Of a stretch of 21,866 bases of DNA, positions 14,896 through 21,842 are shown piece after piece. Every line of letters begins with the position of its first letter. The stretch's first letter is position 1. A program made the position numbers and the translations under genes. The stretch is from Flavobacteriaceae bacterium (GTDB lineage Bacteria; Bacteroidota; Bacteroidia; Flavobacteriales; Flavobacteriaceae), in the NCBI GenBank assembly GCA_021647405.1, contig JAKIUU010000038.1, positions 1 to 21,866 on the forward strand, written 5' to 3'. Under the pieces are notes generated by a model. That model was not told the DNA's origin, ran no database searches, and was given only the letters and a program-made list of their open reading frames with translations.

Positions 14896-15954
14896 ATGAA
14901 AATGCACAATTTTAGCGCGGGACCAAGCATTTTACCGCAAGAAGTCTTAAAAAAAGCCTCCGATTCTGTCCTTAATTTTAACGATTTAAACCTGTCATTA
15001 CTCGAAATTTCGCATCGCAGTCCTAATTATGTTGCTGTAATGGATAAAGCACGCCATCTGGTTCTTGAACTTTTGGGTTTAGAAGGCAAAGGATACAGCG
15101 CCTTGTTTTTGCAAGGAGGCGCCAGTTTAGAATTCTTAATGACAGCTTATAACCTCTTACCTCTTAACGGAAAAGCGGCTTACCTAGACACTGGGGCATG
15201 GAGTGCCAAAGCTATTAAAGAAGCCAAAATGTTGGGCAATGTAGAAATAGCAGCCAGCTCAAAAGACAAGGGCTATAATTACATTCCCAAGAATTATAAA
15301 ATTCCAGATAATACCGCTTATTTTCATTGCACAAGTAACAACACTATTCACGGCACACAAATAAAAAGTTTTCCAGAGGTGGATGCTTTAATGGTATGCG
15401 ATATGAGTTCTGATATTTTTTCGCGTCAACTAGATTTTTCGAAATTCGATTTAATATATGCTGGCGCACAAAAAAACATGGGACCAGCCGGAACAACACT
15501 GGTTGTTGTTAAAGAAAGTATTTTAGGTAAAACAGAACGTACCATTCCTTCTATGCTAGACTATCAGGTGCATATTTCTAAAGACAGCATGTTTAACACA
15601 CCTCCTGTTTTTCCTGTTTATGTGTCAATGTTAACACTACAATGGTTAAAAGATTTGGGTGGTATTGAAGCCATTGAGAAAATAAACAATACCAAAGCCG
15701 ATTTACTTTACAACGAAATAGATAGCAATCAAAATTTTAGCGGTACAGCAGTTAAAGAAGACCGTTCTCATATGAATGTTACTTTTGTACTTACTGACGA
15801 CTCTAAAAAAGAAGCTTTTGACACTTTGTGTAAAAATGCAGGCCTTAGCGGATTAAAAGGACACCGTTCTGTAGGAGGCTATCGCGCAAGCATATACAAT
15901 GCAATGCCTTTAGAAAGTGTTCAAACACTTGTAAGCGTAATGCAACAATTATAA
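14896..15954 (+). CDS. serC: Phosphoserine aminotransferase SerC
   Basis: SerC is a PLP enzyme that converts 3-phosphohydroxypyruvate and glutamate to phosphoserine, the second step of serine synthesis; it can also act in pyridoxal phosphate synthesis. The start at 14896 gives MKMHNFSAGPSILPQEVL (352 residues), the family N-terminus; the 11 codons upstream have no family match. Visible are FLQGGASLEF (PLP phosphate contact), CDMSSDIFSR, and the Schiff-base lysine Lys193 in YAGAQKNMGPAG. The C-terminal GLKGHRSVGGYRASIYNAM segment, which binds substrate phosphate, is also present. It is 20 bases upstream of the serA-like gene. Family and function are clear. Confidence 0.96.
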   Translation: MKMHNFSAGPSILPQEVLKKASDSVLNFNDLNLSLLEISHRSPNYVAVMDKARHLVLELLGLEGKGYSALFLQGGASLEFLMTAYNLLPLNGKAAYLDTGAWSAKAIKEAKMLGNVEIAASSKDKGYNYIPKNYKIPDNTAYFHCTSNNTIHGTQIKSFPEVDALMVCDMSSDIFSRQLDFSKFDLIYAGAQKNMGPAGTTLVVVKESILGKTERTIPSMLDYQVHISKDSMFNTPPVFPVYVSMLTLQWLKDLGGIEAIEKINNTKADLLYNEIDSNQNFSGTAVKEDRSHMNVTFVLTDDSKKEAFDTLCKNAGLSGLKGHRSVGGYRASIYNAMPLESVQTLVSVMQQL

Positions 15955-15974
15955 ACAAATTTAAAAATAATAGC

Positions 15975-16925
15975 ATGAAAATATTAGCAAACGACGGATT
16001 AGCTGCAAGTGGAATCAAAGACCTTGAAGCTGCCGGATTTGAAGTTATAACCACAACTGTAGCGCAAGATCAGTTGGTAGATTTTATAAATAAGAATAAC
16101 GTTGTAGTTCTATTGGTACGCAGTGCTACAACAGTTCGCAAAGAATTGATTGATGCTACCAATTTAAAGATTATCGGACGTGGTGGTGTTGGTATGGATA
16201 ATATAGATGTTGCCTATGCAAAAAGCAAAGGCATTAGTGTTATAAACACACCAGCGGCTTCGTCTCATTCAGTAGCCGAACTTGTCTTTGCCCACCTTTT
16301 TGGGATGGTCCGTTTTTTACATGATTCAAATAGAGCCATGCCTTTAGAAGGCGACACAAAGTTTAAAGCACTTAAAAAAGCTTATGCTAAAGGACGCGAA
16401 TTACAAGGCAAAACAATAGGTGTTTTTGGTTTTGGTCGCATAGGTCAAGAAACGGCAAAAATAGCTTTAGGCGTGGGTATGAAAGTTATTGCTTTCGATC
16501 CTTTTTTAGATAAGGTCAACCTTAATCTAGATTTCTACGATGGCCAATCTGTAGGATTTACTATCAATATGCAATCTAAAGAGAGCGTTTTAAAAGAAGC
16601 CGATTTCTTTAGCTTTCATGTGCCAGCACAAAAAGATTATGTTATCTCTACGGCCGAGTTTAATTTAATGAAAAATGGCGTGGGTCTAGTTAATGCAGCT
16701 CGTGGTGGTGTAATAGACGAAGTGGCTTTAGTTAAAGCGCTCGAAAATGATAAGGTAGCTTATGCGGCTGTTGATACTTTTGAAAATGAACCCACACCAG
16801 CCATAAAATTATTAATGACACCCAATGTATCTTTAACTCCTCATATTGGTGCAGCTACCCTTGAAGCGCAAGATAGGATAGGTTTGGAATTGGCAAGTCA
16901 GATAAAAAGTATATTGAACAAATAA
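15975..16925 (+). CDS. serA: D-3-phosphoglycerate dehydrogenase-like 2-hydroxyacid dehydrogenase
   Basis: This 316-residue protein belongs to the D-isomer-specific 2-hydroxyacid dehydrogenases. Its place directly after serC indicates that it oxidises 3-phosphoglycerate, the first step of serine synthesis. It has GRGGVGMDNID (about 68-78), the NAD-binding GFGRIG (152-157) with Asp175 as the likely adenosine-ribose ligand, and the catalytic set Arg243 (NAARGG), Glu272 (FENEP) and His290 (LTPHIGA). It has no C-terminal ACT domain, so it should lack the ACT-mediated serine feedback of E. coli SerA. The short form is common in Bacteroidota. Another 2-hydroxyacid substrate is possible, but context favours SerA. 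Confidence 0.88.
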   Translation: MKILANDGLAASGIKDLEAAGFEVITTTVAQDQLVDFINKNNVVVLLVRSATTVRKELIDATNLKIIGRGGVGMDNIDVAYAKSKGISVINTPAASSHSVAELVFAHLFGMVRFLHDSNRAMPLEGDTKFKALKKAYAKGRELQGKTIGVFGFGRIGQETAKIALGVGMKVIAFDPFLDKVNLNLDFYDGQSVGFTINMQSKESVLKEADFFSFHVPAQKDYVISTAEFNLMKNGVGLVNAARGGVIDEVALVKALENDKVAYAAVDTFENEPTPAIKLLMTPNVSLTPHIGAATLEAQDRIGLELASQIKSILNK

Positions 16926-16927
16926 AA

Positions 16928-16983
16928 TATGTCATCTAGGGTCTGCCAATTTATTGGCAGGCATCTGAAACAAATATGACATA
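16928..16983. repeat. Nested inverted repeat between serA-like gene and DUF1015 gene
   Basis: An outer pair TATGTCAT (16928-16935) / ATGACATA (16976-16983) encloses a perfect inner hairpin CTGCCAA-TTTA-TTGGCAG (16943-16960). The GTCAT edge and TGCC/GGCA core resemble the short palindromic repeats scattered in flavobacterial intergenic DNA, and related elements occur at 18.25-18.4 kb. There is no T run, so it is not a classic terminator. In RNA it would form a hairpin between two co-oriented genes and could affect expression of the second. Confidence 0.6.
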
Positions 16984-16998
16984 CTAAATACTATTAAT

Positions 16999-18234
16999 AT
17001 GGCAGTAGTACGTCCTTTTAGAGCTGTGCGCCCTGTACGCGATAAAGCGGCTTTGCTAACTACCCGCTCTTTTGAGCTTTATGGCGACACAGAATTAGAG
17101 GCCATTTTAAAATACAATCCCTTTTCATTTTTACATATTTTAAAACCGGGTTATAGGTACCAACTCAACTTAAAGGGAACGCAACGTTTTAAATTAATAC
17201 GCAATCGCTATTTAGAATTTAAAGAAAATAATTTCTTTATTCAAGATGCCAAGCCTGTTTATTATTTACATCAAAAATCATTTGGATCCTGTACCTATTG
17301 GGGGTTTATAGCCACCTCTAGTGTGACCGATTATCAAAATGGAATAATAAGAAAGCATGAGGCCACTTTAAAAGATCGCGAAGCTTTGTTTGGAAAATAT
17401 TTAGAAGTTACCGGTTTTAATGCAGAACCTGTACTCCTTACCTATCCCGACAATAAGAAGTTAACAGCCCTTTATAATAAATTTCAGAATAAACGCCCCG
17501 AGTACGAATTTACAACCAACAAAAAGCGCACACATTTATTTTGGGTTATAGATAATGCAGAAGATATTAACACAATTAGCACAGAATTTTCTAAAATGAA
17601 TGCTGTGTATATTGCCGATGGGCATCACCGTTCTGCATCGTCAAGTTATTTGGCAAATATTAAAAAGAAAATCAATACAGAACATACAGGCACAGAGAAT
17701 TATAATTTCTTTATGAGCTATCTAATAGCCGAATCTAATTTAAATATTTCTTCTTTTAACCGATTTGTAAAAACCTTAAACGGATTGTCTAAAGATAAGT
17801 TTCTGATTGAATTAGACGCTTCATTTAGAATTCAAAAGCTTGAAAACAAACAGTACAGACCTTCTAAAAAGCATCATTTTAGCATGTATTTAGAAGGCGA
17901 CTATTACGCACTTTATTTGCGTAAATCGGTTTACAAAATTGACAATGCTTTGGCCGATTTAGATGCGCAAGTACTTTTTACCACAGTTTTAAAACCTATT
18001 TTAGGCATAAACGATTTAAGCAATAGCGATAAAATTAATTACAAACCCAATATATTACACGAATCGCAACTTAAAAACCAAGTTGATTCAGGCAAGTACG
18101 CCGTGGGTTTTGGCTTATACCCTGCTTCTGTAGCGCAGTTAAAATCTATTGCCGATGCCAATTTAACCATGCCGCCAAAAAGTACGTATATTGAACCCAA
18201 ATTACGCAGTGGCCTAACTATTTATGAGTTTTAA
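16999..18234 (+). CDS. DUF1015 family protein, uncharacterised
   Basis: This 411-residue protein is recognisable as a DUF1015 member from its start (VRPFRAVRPVRDKAALL), the NPFSFLHIL segment (about 40-48), YQNGIIRKHEATLKDREALF (about 112-131), FNAEPVLLTYPD and the hallmark IADGHHRSASS at about 205-215. The last motif is rich in polar and His/Arg residues and looks like an active or ligand site. It appears cytoplasmic, with no signal peptide or membrane segment. The biochemical role is unknown to me. It is third in line after serC and the serA-like gene, 73 bases downstream across a hairpin repeat, which suggests a link to serine or phosphoserine metabolism. The start MAVVRPF is the only reasonable one. 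Confidence 0.87.
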   Translation: MAVVRPFRAVRPVRDKAALLTTRSFELYGDTELEAILKYNPFSFLHILKPGYRYQLNLKGTQRFKLIRNRYLEFKENNFFIQDAKPVYYLHQKSFGSCTYWGFIATSSVTDYQNGIIRKHEATLKDREALFGKYLEVTGFNAEPVLLTYPDNKKLTALYNKFQNKRPEYEFTTNKKRTHLFWVIDNAEDINTISTEFSKMNAVYIADGHHRSASSSYLANIKKKINTEHTGTENYNFFMSYLIAESNLNISSFNRFVKTLNGLSKDKFLIELDASFRIQKLENKQYRPSKKHHFSMYLEGDYYALYLRKSVYKIDNALADLDAQVLFTTVLKPILGINDLSNSDKINYKPNILHESQLKNQVDSGKYAVGFGLYPASVAQLKSIADANLTMPPKSTYIEPKLRSGLTIYEF

Positions 18235-18248
18235 TTATTTTTATTTTT

Positions 18249-18291
18249 TGTCATTCTGTCCCGATGGCTATCGGGAGAAGTGAAGAATCTC
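18249..18291. repeat. Short palindromic repeat, copy with CCCGAT/ATCGGG stem
   Basis: It begins TGTCATTCTGTC, has a perfect 6-base stem CCCGAT (18260-18265) / ATCGGG (18270-18275) around GGCT, and ends GAAGAATCTC. The TGTCATTC...GAATCTC frame matches a very common flavobacterial intergenic element. It is the first of three elements between the DUF1015 gene and the yggS-type gene. No T run follows the stem. Confidence 0.65.
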
Positions 18292-18312
18292 TATCTCATT
18301 AAAAACTAAAAT

Positions 18313-18340
18313 TGTCACATTGAGCGTAGTCGAAATGTTT
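18313..18340. repeat. Short palindromic repeat, GAGCGTAGTCGAAATG type
   Basis: TGTCACATTGAGCGTAGTCG followed by AAATGTTT contains ACATT / AATGT as outer inverted arms around GAGCGTAGTCGA. The core GAGCGyAGyCGAA also occurs in the copy inside the yggS-type gene at 18961-18987, so the two belong to one family. It is second of three elements in this intergenic stretch. Confidence 0.65.
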
Positions 18341-18365
18341 TAAATTTGAAAACTAAAATTAAATG

Positions 18366-18392
18366 TGTCATTTCCGTGAGGACGAGAATCCA
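18366..18392. repeat. Short palindromic repeat, TGTCATTTCCGTGAGGACGAGAATCC type
   Basis: It starts TGTCATTTCC and ends GAGAATCC with a GTGAGGAC centre, sharing the TGTCATT...GAATCnC frame of the copy at 18249. It ends about 23 bases before the yggS-type start codon, so it probably lies in that gene's leader or promoter region. Confidence 0.6.
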
Positions 18393-18414
18393 TTTTGATA
18401 AAATATAATCACAT

Positions 18415-19101
18415 ATGAAAATCCTAGATATCACCACAAAATTAAAAACTATAAAAGAGACCCTGCCCAAAGACGTCACCCTTGTAGCCGTATCAAAAAC
18501 CAAACCTGAATCAGATATTTTAGAAGCTTACAACGCGGGACAGCGTGTGTTTGGTGAAAATAAAATTCAAGAAATGGCTCAGAAGTACGCGTCACTTCCC
18601 AAAGATATTAAATGGCATATGATAGGCCATTTACAGCGGAATAAGGTGAAATATATGGCACATTTTGTCGCTTTAATTCATGGGGTTGACAGTCTTAAAA
18701 CGCTAAATGAAATTAACAAGCAAGCCCTAAAACACAAGCGTGTTATTAACTGCTTATTACAAGCCAAAATTGCTCAGGAAGACAGTAAATTTGGTTTGGC
18801 ATTTCAAGAAATTGAAGCCATTTTAAATTCAGAGGAACTAAAATCTCTAGAAAATATTGCTATTGTCGGTCTGATGGGTATGGCCAGTTTTACAGCCGAT
18901 TTAAAACAAGTTGAAAGTGAATTTAAAAGCCTTAATATTTTTTTTAGCCAACTCAAAGCCAGTCATCCTGAGCGCAGCCGAAGGACAAAGCTCAAAATTT
19001 TATCAATGGGTATGAGTGGCGATTACCAATTAGCTCTAAAATGTGGTTCTAATATGGTACGTGTGGGGAGTCGTATTTTTGGGGAGCGTAATTATATTTA
19101 A
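18415..19101 (+). CDS. YggS-family PLP-binding protein with repeat-derived insertion
   Basis: YggS/PLPBP proteins bind pyridoxal phosphate without a known catalytic turnover and help keep vitamin B6 and amino-acid pools in balance. This 228-residue protein shows LVAVSKTKP with PLP Lys28, FGENKIQE (46-53), WHMIGHLQRNKVK (67-79), and the phosphate-binding LSMGMSGDY (196-204) followed by GSNMVRVGSRIFG. Residues 183-191 (SHPERSRRT) are unusual: they are encoded by an in-frame copy of the palindromic repeat family, placed between LKA and LKILSMGMS where relatives normally have a short variable loop of about eight residues. The reading frame stays intact, so the protein is probably functional. Three more repeat copies lie just upstream and a palindrome just downstream. 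Confidence 0.92.
   Translation: MKILDITTKLKTIKETLPKDVTLVAVSKTKPESDILEAYNAGQRVFGENKIQEMAQKYASLPKDIKWHMIGHLQRNKVKYMAHFVALIHGVDSLKTLNEINKQALKHKRVINCLLQAKIAQEDSKFGLAFQEIEAILNSEELKSLENIAIVGLMGMASFTADLKQVESEFKSLNIFFSQLKASHPERSRRTKLKILSMGMSGDYQLALKCGSNMVRVGSRIFGERNYI
18961..18987 (+). repeat. Palindromic repeat copy inside the yggS-type coding sequence
   Basis: The segment reads AGTCATCCTGAGCGCAGCCG then AAGGACA. Its GTCATCCTGAGCGCAG-CGAAGGA form matches an abundant flavobacterial intergenic repeat, related to the copy at 18313. Here it is translated as SHPERSRRT without a stop or frameshift. TCCT and AGGA form the short outer arms. Confidence 0.72.
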
Positions 19102-19103
19102 TT

Positions 19104-19140
19104 GTAACGCTCCAAGGGTTTGAAACCCTTGGAGCGTTAC
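19104..19140. repeat. Perfect 18-bp inverted repeat between convergent yggS-type gene and holA
   Basis: Arms GTAACGCTCCAAGGGTTT (19104-19121) and its exact complement (19123-19140) are separated by one G. It begins 2 bases after the yggS-type stop and ends 14 bases before the holA stop. The convergent position suits a bidirectional transcription stop or RNA-stabilising hairpin, but no T run follows. The G+C-rich, exact palindrome looks like another dispersed repeat. Confidence 0.78.
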
Positions 19141-19154
19141 ACGTTAAGACATTA

Positions 19155-20159
19155 TCAATGCAAAATCTTAAACAACAACTCCTTTAAAATAGCCCCATCA
19201 GGCAAGGCTTGGGCACCTACGCCTTTACTTTTTACATCGGCATCATGTAAATACCCTATAATTTGCGATACTTTGCGCATGGGGTAATTTCTTCCAGCTG
19301 TACTGTATTTACTTACAAAAAAAGGATTTATCTTTAATGCTTTGGCCACATTTTCTCTTGATTTATTGGGCAGTGCATGGTATTGTAAGAGCTGTGTAAA
19401 GTAGCTAAACAGCAAAGAAATGGTTACAACCAATGGATTGCTTTTTGGATTCTGTGCAAAGTGATTGATAATTTTATTGGCTTTAAGCACATCTTTAAGA
19501 CCAATGGCATCACGCAATTCAAAAATATTATAATCCTTGCTAATGCCAATATTTTGCTCTATATCGGCTGCTGTTATGCTTGTGCCTGCTGGTAAAATAG
19601 CCATGAGCTTATCTAGTTCGTTGCTAATTTTACTTAAATTGGTTCCTAAGAACTCTGTTAACATAAGCGATGCCTTGTCTTCTATTTTGTATTGCTTACC
19701 TGCTAAAACACGCCTAATCCAATCGGGCACTTGGTTGTCGTACAATTTTTTACTTTCAAAAAGGACGCCCTTTTTAGCAATAAGTTTGGCGAGTTTTTTA
19801 CGTTTGTCAAGTGTTTTGTATTTGTAACACATAACCAAAATAGTTGTGGGCTGCATATTTTCTATATAAGCCCCTAAATTTTCTATGCTTCGGCTTAAAA
19901 GTTGCGCTTCGCGTACAATAATAACTTGGTAATCGGCCATCATAGGGAAACGCTTAGCCTTAGAAATTATGCTGTCAATATTTACATCGCCACCATATAA
20001 TACCATCTGATTAAAACCTTTTTCTTCTTCGGTTAAAACGCTGTTGCCAACTAAATCGGCTATTTTATCAATATAATAGCCTTCTTCACCCATTAAAAAA
20101 TAAATGGGTGCTATTTTTTTATTTTGAATATCGGCTGCAATGTCTTTAACAGTATTCAT
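19155..20159 (-). CDS. holA: DNA polymerase III, delta subunit
   Basis: HolA is the clamp-loader subunit that opens the beta sliding clamp. This 334-residue protein has the family N-terminus PIYFLMGEEGYYIDKIADLV (about 18-37), with a degenerate P-loop region as usual for delta. MADYQVIIVREAQLL (about 74-88), NLSKISNELDKLMAIL, and YNIFELRDAIGLKD (about 210-223) also match. The C-terminal helical collar ends in DADVKSKGVGAQALPDGAIL. Length and order of segments are normal. The start at 20159 (ATG) leaves 56 bases to the divergent HsdR-N-like gene. It stands alone on its strand. Confidence 0.93.
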   Translation of the reverse strand: MNTVKDIAADIQNKKIAPIYFLMGEEGYYIDKIADLVGNSVLTEEEKGFNQMVLYGGDVNIDSIISKAKRFPMMADYQVIIVREAQLLSRSIENLGAYIENMQPTTILVMCYKYKTLDKRKKLAKLIAKKGVLFESKKLYDNQVPDWIRRVLAGKQYKIEDKASLMLTEFLGTNLSKISNELDKLMAILPAGTSITAADIEQNIGISKDYNIFELRDAIGLKDVLKANKIINHFAQNPKSNPLVVTISLLFSYFTQLLQYHALPNKSRENVAKALKINPFFVSKYSTAGRNYPMRKVSQIIGYLHDADVKSKGVGAQALPDGAILKELLFKILH

Positions 20160-20174
20160 TTATTCTGGGTAAAA

Positions 20175-20203
20175 TTGGCTTTTAAAAAGTGACTTTATAT
20201 TTG
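20175..20203 (+). promoter_or_regulatory. Promoter of the HsdR-N-like gene
   Basis: TTG at 20175-20177 and TATATTTG at 20196-20203 are separated by 18 bases, a full match to the flavobacterial TTG-N17-19-TAnnTTTG promoter. Transcription should start near 20209, leaving only a few bases before the GTG codon at 20216. This is the best promoter in the window. Confidence 0.6.
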
Positions 20204-20215
20204 TATTTTTAAGGC

Positions 20216-20656
20216 GTGATAACATTAAATCTTCCCCCGTATAAATACAAGCTCAAAAGTAGCGAAAATAAAACGTTTATTTTTGATGTGATTCGTAAAA
20301 AATATGTGGTTTTAACCCCTGAAGAATGGGTACGTCAGCACATACTTCATTTTTTAATTAATCAGAAAGGTTATCCAAAATCTTTAATTAGTGTAGAAAA
20401 GCAAGTGGTGGTTAATAATTTAAAAAAACGCACTGACATTGTTGTTTACAATACCAGTGGGCTGCCACATATAATTGTAGAGTGCAAAGCCCCTTCTGTT
20501 AAGGTGTCGCAAAAAGCTTTTGACCAAATAGCCCGTTACAATCTTAATCTTAAGGCTACTTTTTTAATTGTAAGCAACGGATTAGAACACTATTTTGTAA
20601 AATTAAATCCTAAAAATGAGTCATTTACATTCATAAAAGACCTCCCTAAATATTAA
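20216..20656 (+). CDS. Stand-alone HsdR N-terminal-like (PD-(D/E)XK) domain protein
   Basis: This 146-residue protein resembles the N-terminal nuclease-fold domain of type I restriction HsdR subunits, but no helicase region, HsdM or HsdS is present. Motifs are TPEEWVRQHILHFLINQKGYP (about 34-54), Glu61, RTDIVVY with Asp74, and VECKAP with Glu89 and Lys91, forming the E...D...ExK nuclease site. FDQIARYN (102-109) is the conserved following helix. The GTG start at 20216 follows a strong promoter closely; no ATG lies at the family N-terminus. Families of this kind are common beside holA in flavobacteria, so a housekeeping DNA role is at least as likely as restriction. The nuclease residues look complete; activity is not established. 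Confidence 0.87.
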   Translation: MITLNLPPYKYKLKSSENKTFIFDVIRKKYVVLTPEEWVRQHILHFLINQKGYPKSLISVEKQVVVNNLKKRTDIVVYNTSGLPHIIVECKAPSVKVSQKAFDQIARYNLNLKATFLIVSNGLEHYFVKLNPKNESFTFIKDLPKY

Positions 20657-20689
20657 GCTTATTTTAATAATTATTGATTTAATTAATGC

Positions 20690-20698
20690 TAAATTTGC
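20690..20698 (+). promoter_or_regulatory. Candidate -7 element for the glycosyltransferase gene
   Basis: TAAATTTGC is a perfect extended -7 match. A start near 20704 gives a leader of about 23 bases to the ATG at 20727. The nearest TTG upstream (20674-20676) is only 13 bases away, shorter than usual. Confidence 0.42.
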
Positions 20699-20726
20699 AT
20701 GACTTTTAAAAAAAGGGTTTTTATTG

Positions 20727-21731
20727 ATGACTGTAGCTGTAGTTATATTAAATTGGAACGGAAAGCATTTGTTAGAAGAATTCTTACCAAATATTGTAGC
20801 GTATAGCAAAGAAGCCACTATTTATGTGGCGGATAATGCTTCTACTGATAATTCTGTTCAGTTTATAACAACACATTATAAAGATAGCGTAAATGTTGTT
20901 AAGAATAAATCAAACGGTGGTTTTGCCAAGGGTTATAATACCGCTTTAAAAAAAATAAAAGCCGATGTATATGTGCTTTTAAATTCTGATGTTGAAGTGA
21001 CAAAAGATTGGTTAAAACCCATCATAAAACAGTTCAAAGAGTCGGCTAATACGGCTGTCATTCAACCAAAACTTTTAAATTATAAAAAACGAAGCCATTT
21101 TGAATATGCAGGTGCTGCAGGGGGCTTTATCGATTTTTTAGGCTACCCTTATTGCCGGGGGCGAATTTTTATGTCTTTAGAAAAAGACACTCAGCAATAC
21201 GATGATATTAATCCCTCTATATTTTGGGCTTCTGGAGCTTGTTTGTGTATTAGAAGCCGTATTTACCATCATTTGGGGGGCTTTGACGAAGACTATTTTG
21301 CCCATCAAGAAGAGATTGATTTGTGTTGGCGTGTGCATAATTTAGGGTATAATGTCAATTATGTGGGGGCTTCTAAGGTGTATCATATTGGCGCGGCTAC
21401 CCTAAGAGAGGCCAATCCAACAAAGACTTTTTTAAATTTTAGAAACAGCCTCTATTCTGTTGCCAAAAATGTTCCCAAGCGTTTCTTATTGCCGGTTATT
21501 TTGATAAGGCTTATTTTAGACGCTGTGGCAGGTATAAAATTTGCTCTAGAATTGCGCCCAATTCATACATGGGCAATTATAAAAGCCCATTTTAGTTTTT
21601 ATTTCAACCTTAAACGGATGCTAAAAAAACGGAGAGAAAGTATCGGAAAAACCACACGTTATTATAGTTGTAAAAGTGTTGTATGGCAGCACTTTGTCTT
21701 AAGTCGAAATCGCTTTTCAGATATCAAGTAA
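20727..21731 (+). CDS. Family 2 (GT-A) glycosyltransferase
   Basis: This 334-residue enzyme should transfer a sugar from a nucleotide donor during surface polysaccharide or glycoprotein synthesis. It opens TVAVVILNWNGKHLLEEFLP, with YVADNASTDNSV (34-44), NGGFAKGYNTAL and LLNSDVEV (85-92, Asp88 in the metal-binding SDV motif). FWASGACLCIRS and FDEDYFAHQEEIDLCWR, the acceptor-side acidic segment of rhamnosyltransferase-like GT2 enzymes, follow. The C-terminus has a hydrophobic segment (RFLLPVILIRLILDAVAGIKFAL) and a basic tail, suggesting membrane association. I chose the ATG at 20727 over the TTG at 20724. Donor and acceptor cannot be told. It follows the HsdR-N-like gene by 70 bases with its own promoter box. 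Confidence 0.92.
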   Translation: MTVAVVILNWNGKHLLEEFLPNIVAYSKEATIYVADNASTDNSVQFITTHYKDSVNVVKNKSNGGFAKGYNTALKKIKADVYVLLNSDVEVTKDWLKPIIKQFKESANTAVIQPKLLNYKKRSHFEYAGAAGGFIDFLGYPYCRGRIFMSLEKDTQQYDDINPSIFWASGACLCIRSRIYHHLGGFDEDYFAHQEEIDLCWRVHNLGYNVNYVGASKVYHIGAATLREANPTKTFLNFRNSLYSVAKNVPKRFLLPVILIRLILDAVAGIKFALELRPIHTWAIIKAHFSFYFNLKRMLKKRRESIGKTTRYYSCKSVVWQHFVLSRNRFSDIK

Positions 21732-21834
21732 TTTTTTATTTAGTCGTCCCTATTTTAATCGATAAGTTTGTGTTTATTAGTATTTTATATTGATTTTATT
21801 AGTCAAAAACACGTTAAAAAAGACCAATTTTACG

Positions 21835-21842
21835 TATCTTAG
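21835..21842 (+). promoter_or_regulatory. Possible -7 element for a gene beginning at the right edge
   Basis: TATCTTAG matches TAnnTTTG at all but one position. An ATG follows at 21860-21862, two codons from the window end, and could start the next gene. With no -33 box and no coding sequence to read, this is only a suggestion. Confidence 0.2.

Noticed and set aside
18249..18392. CRISPR array between DUF1015 and yggS-type genes
   Set aside because: The three elements differ in sequence, are unevenly spaced and have no spacer pattern or cas genes; they fit dispersed palindromic repeats.
20216..20656. Remnant of a type I restriction system
   Set aside because: The short protein is complete, with start, promoter and conserved motifs to the end, and no degraded hsdR, hsdM or hsdS sequence follows.
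20621..20818. Minus-strand ORF spanning the HsdR-N-like / glycosyltransferase junction
   Set aside because: It overlaps two clear plus-strand genes and the promoter region and shows no recognisable domain.
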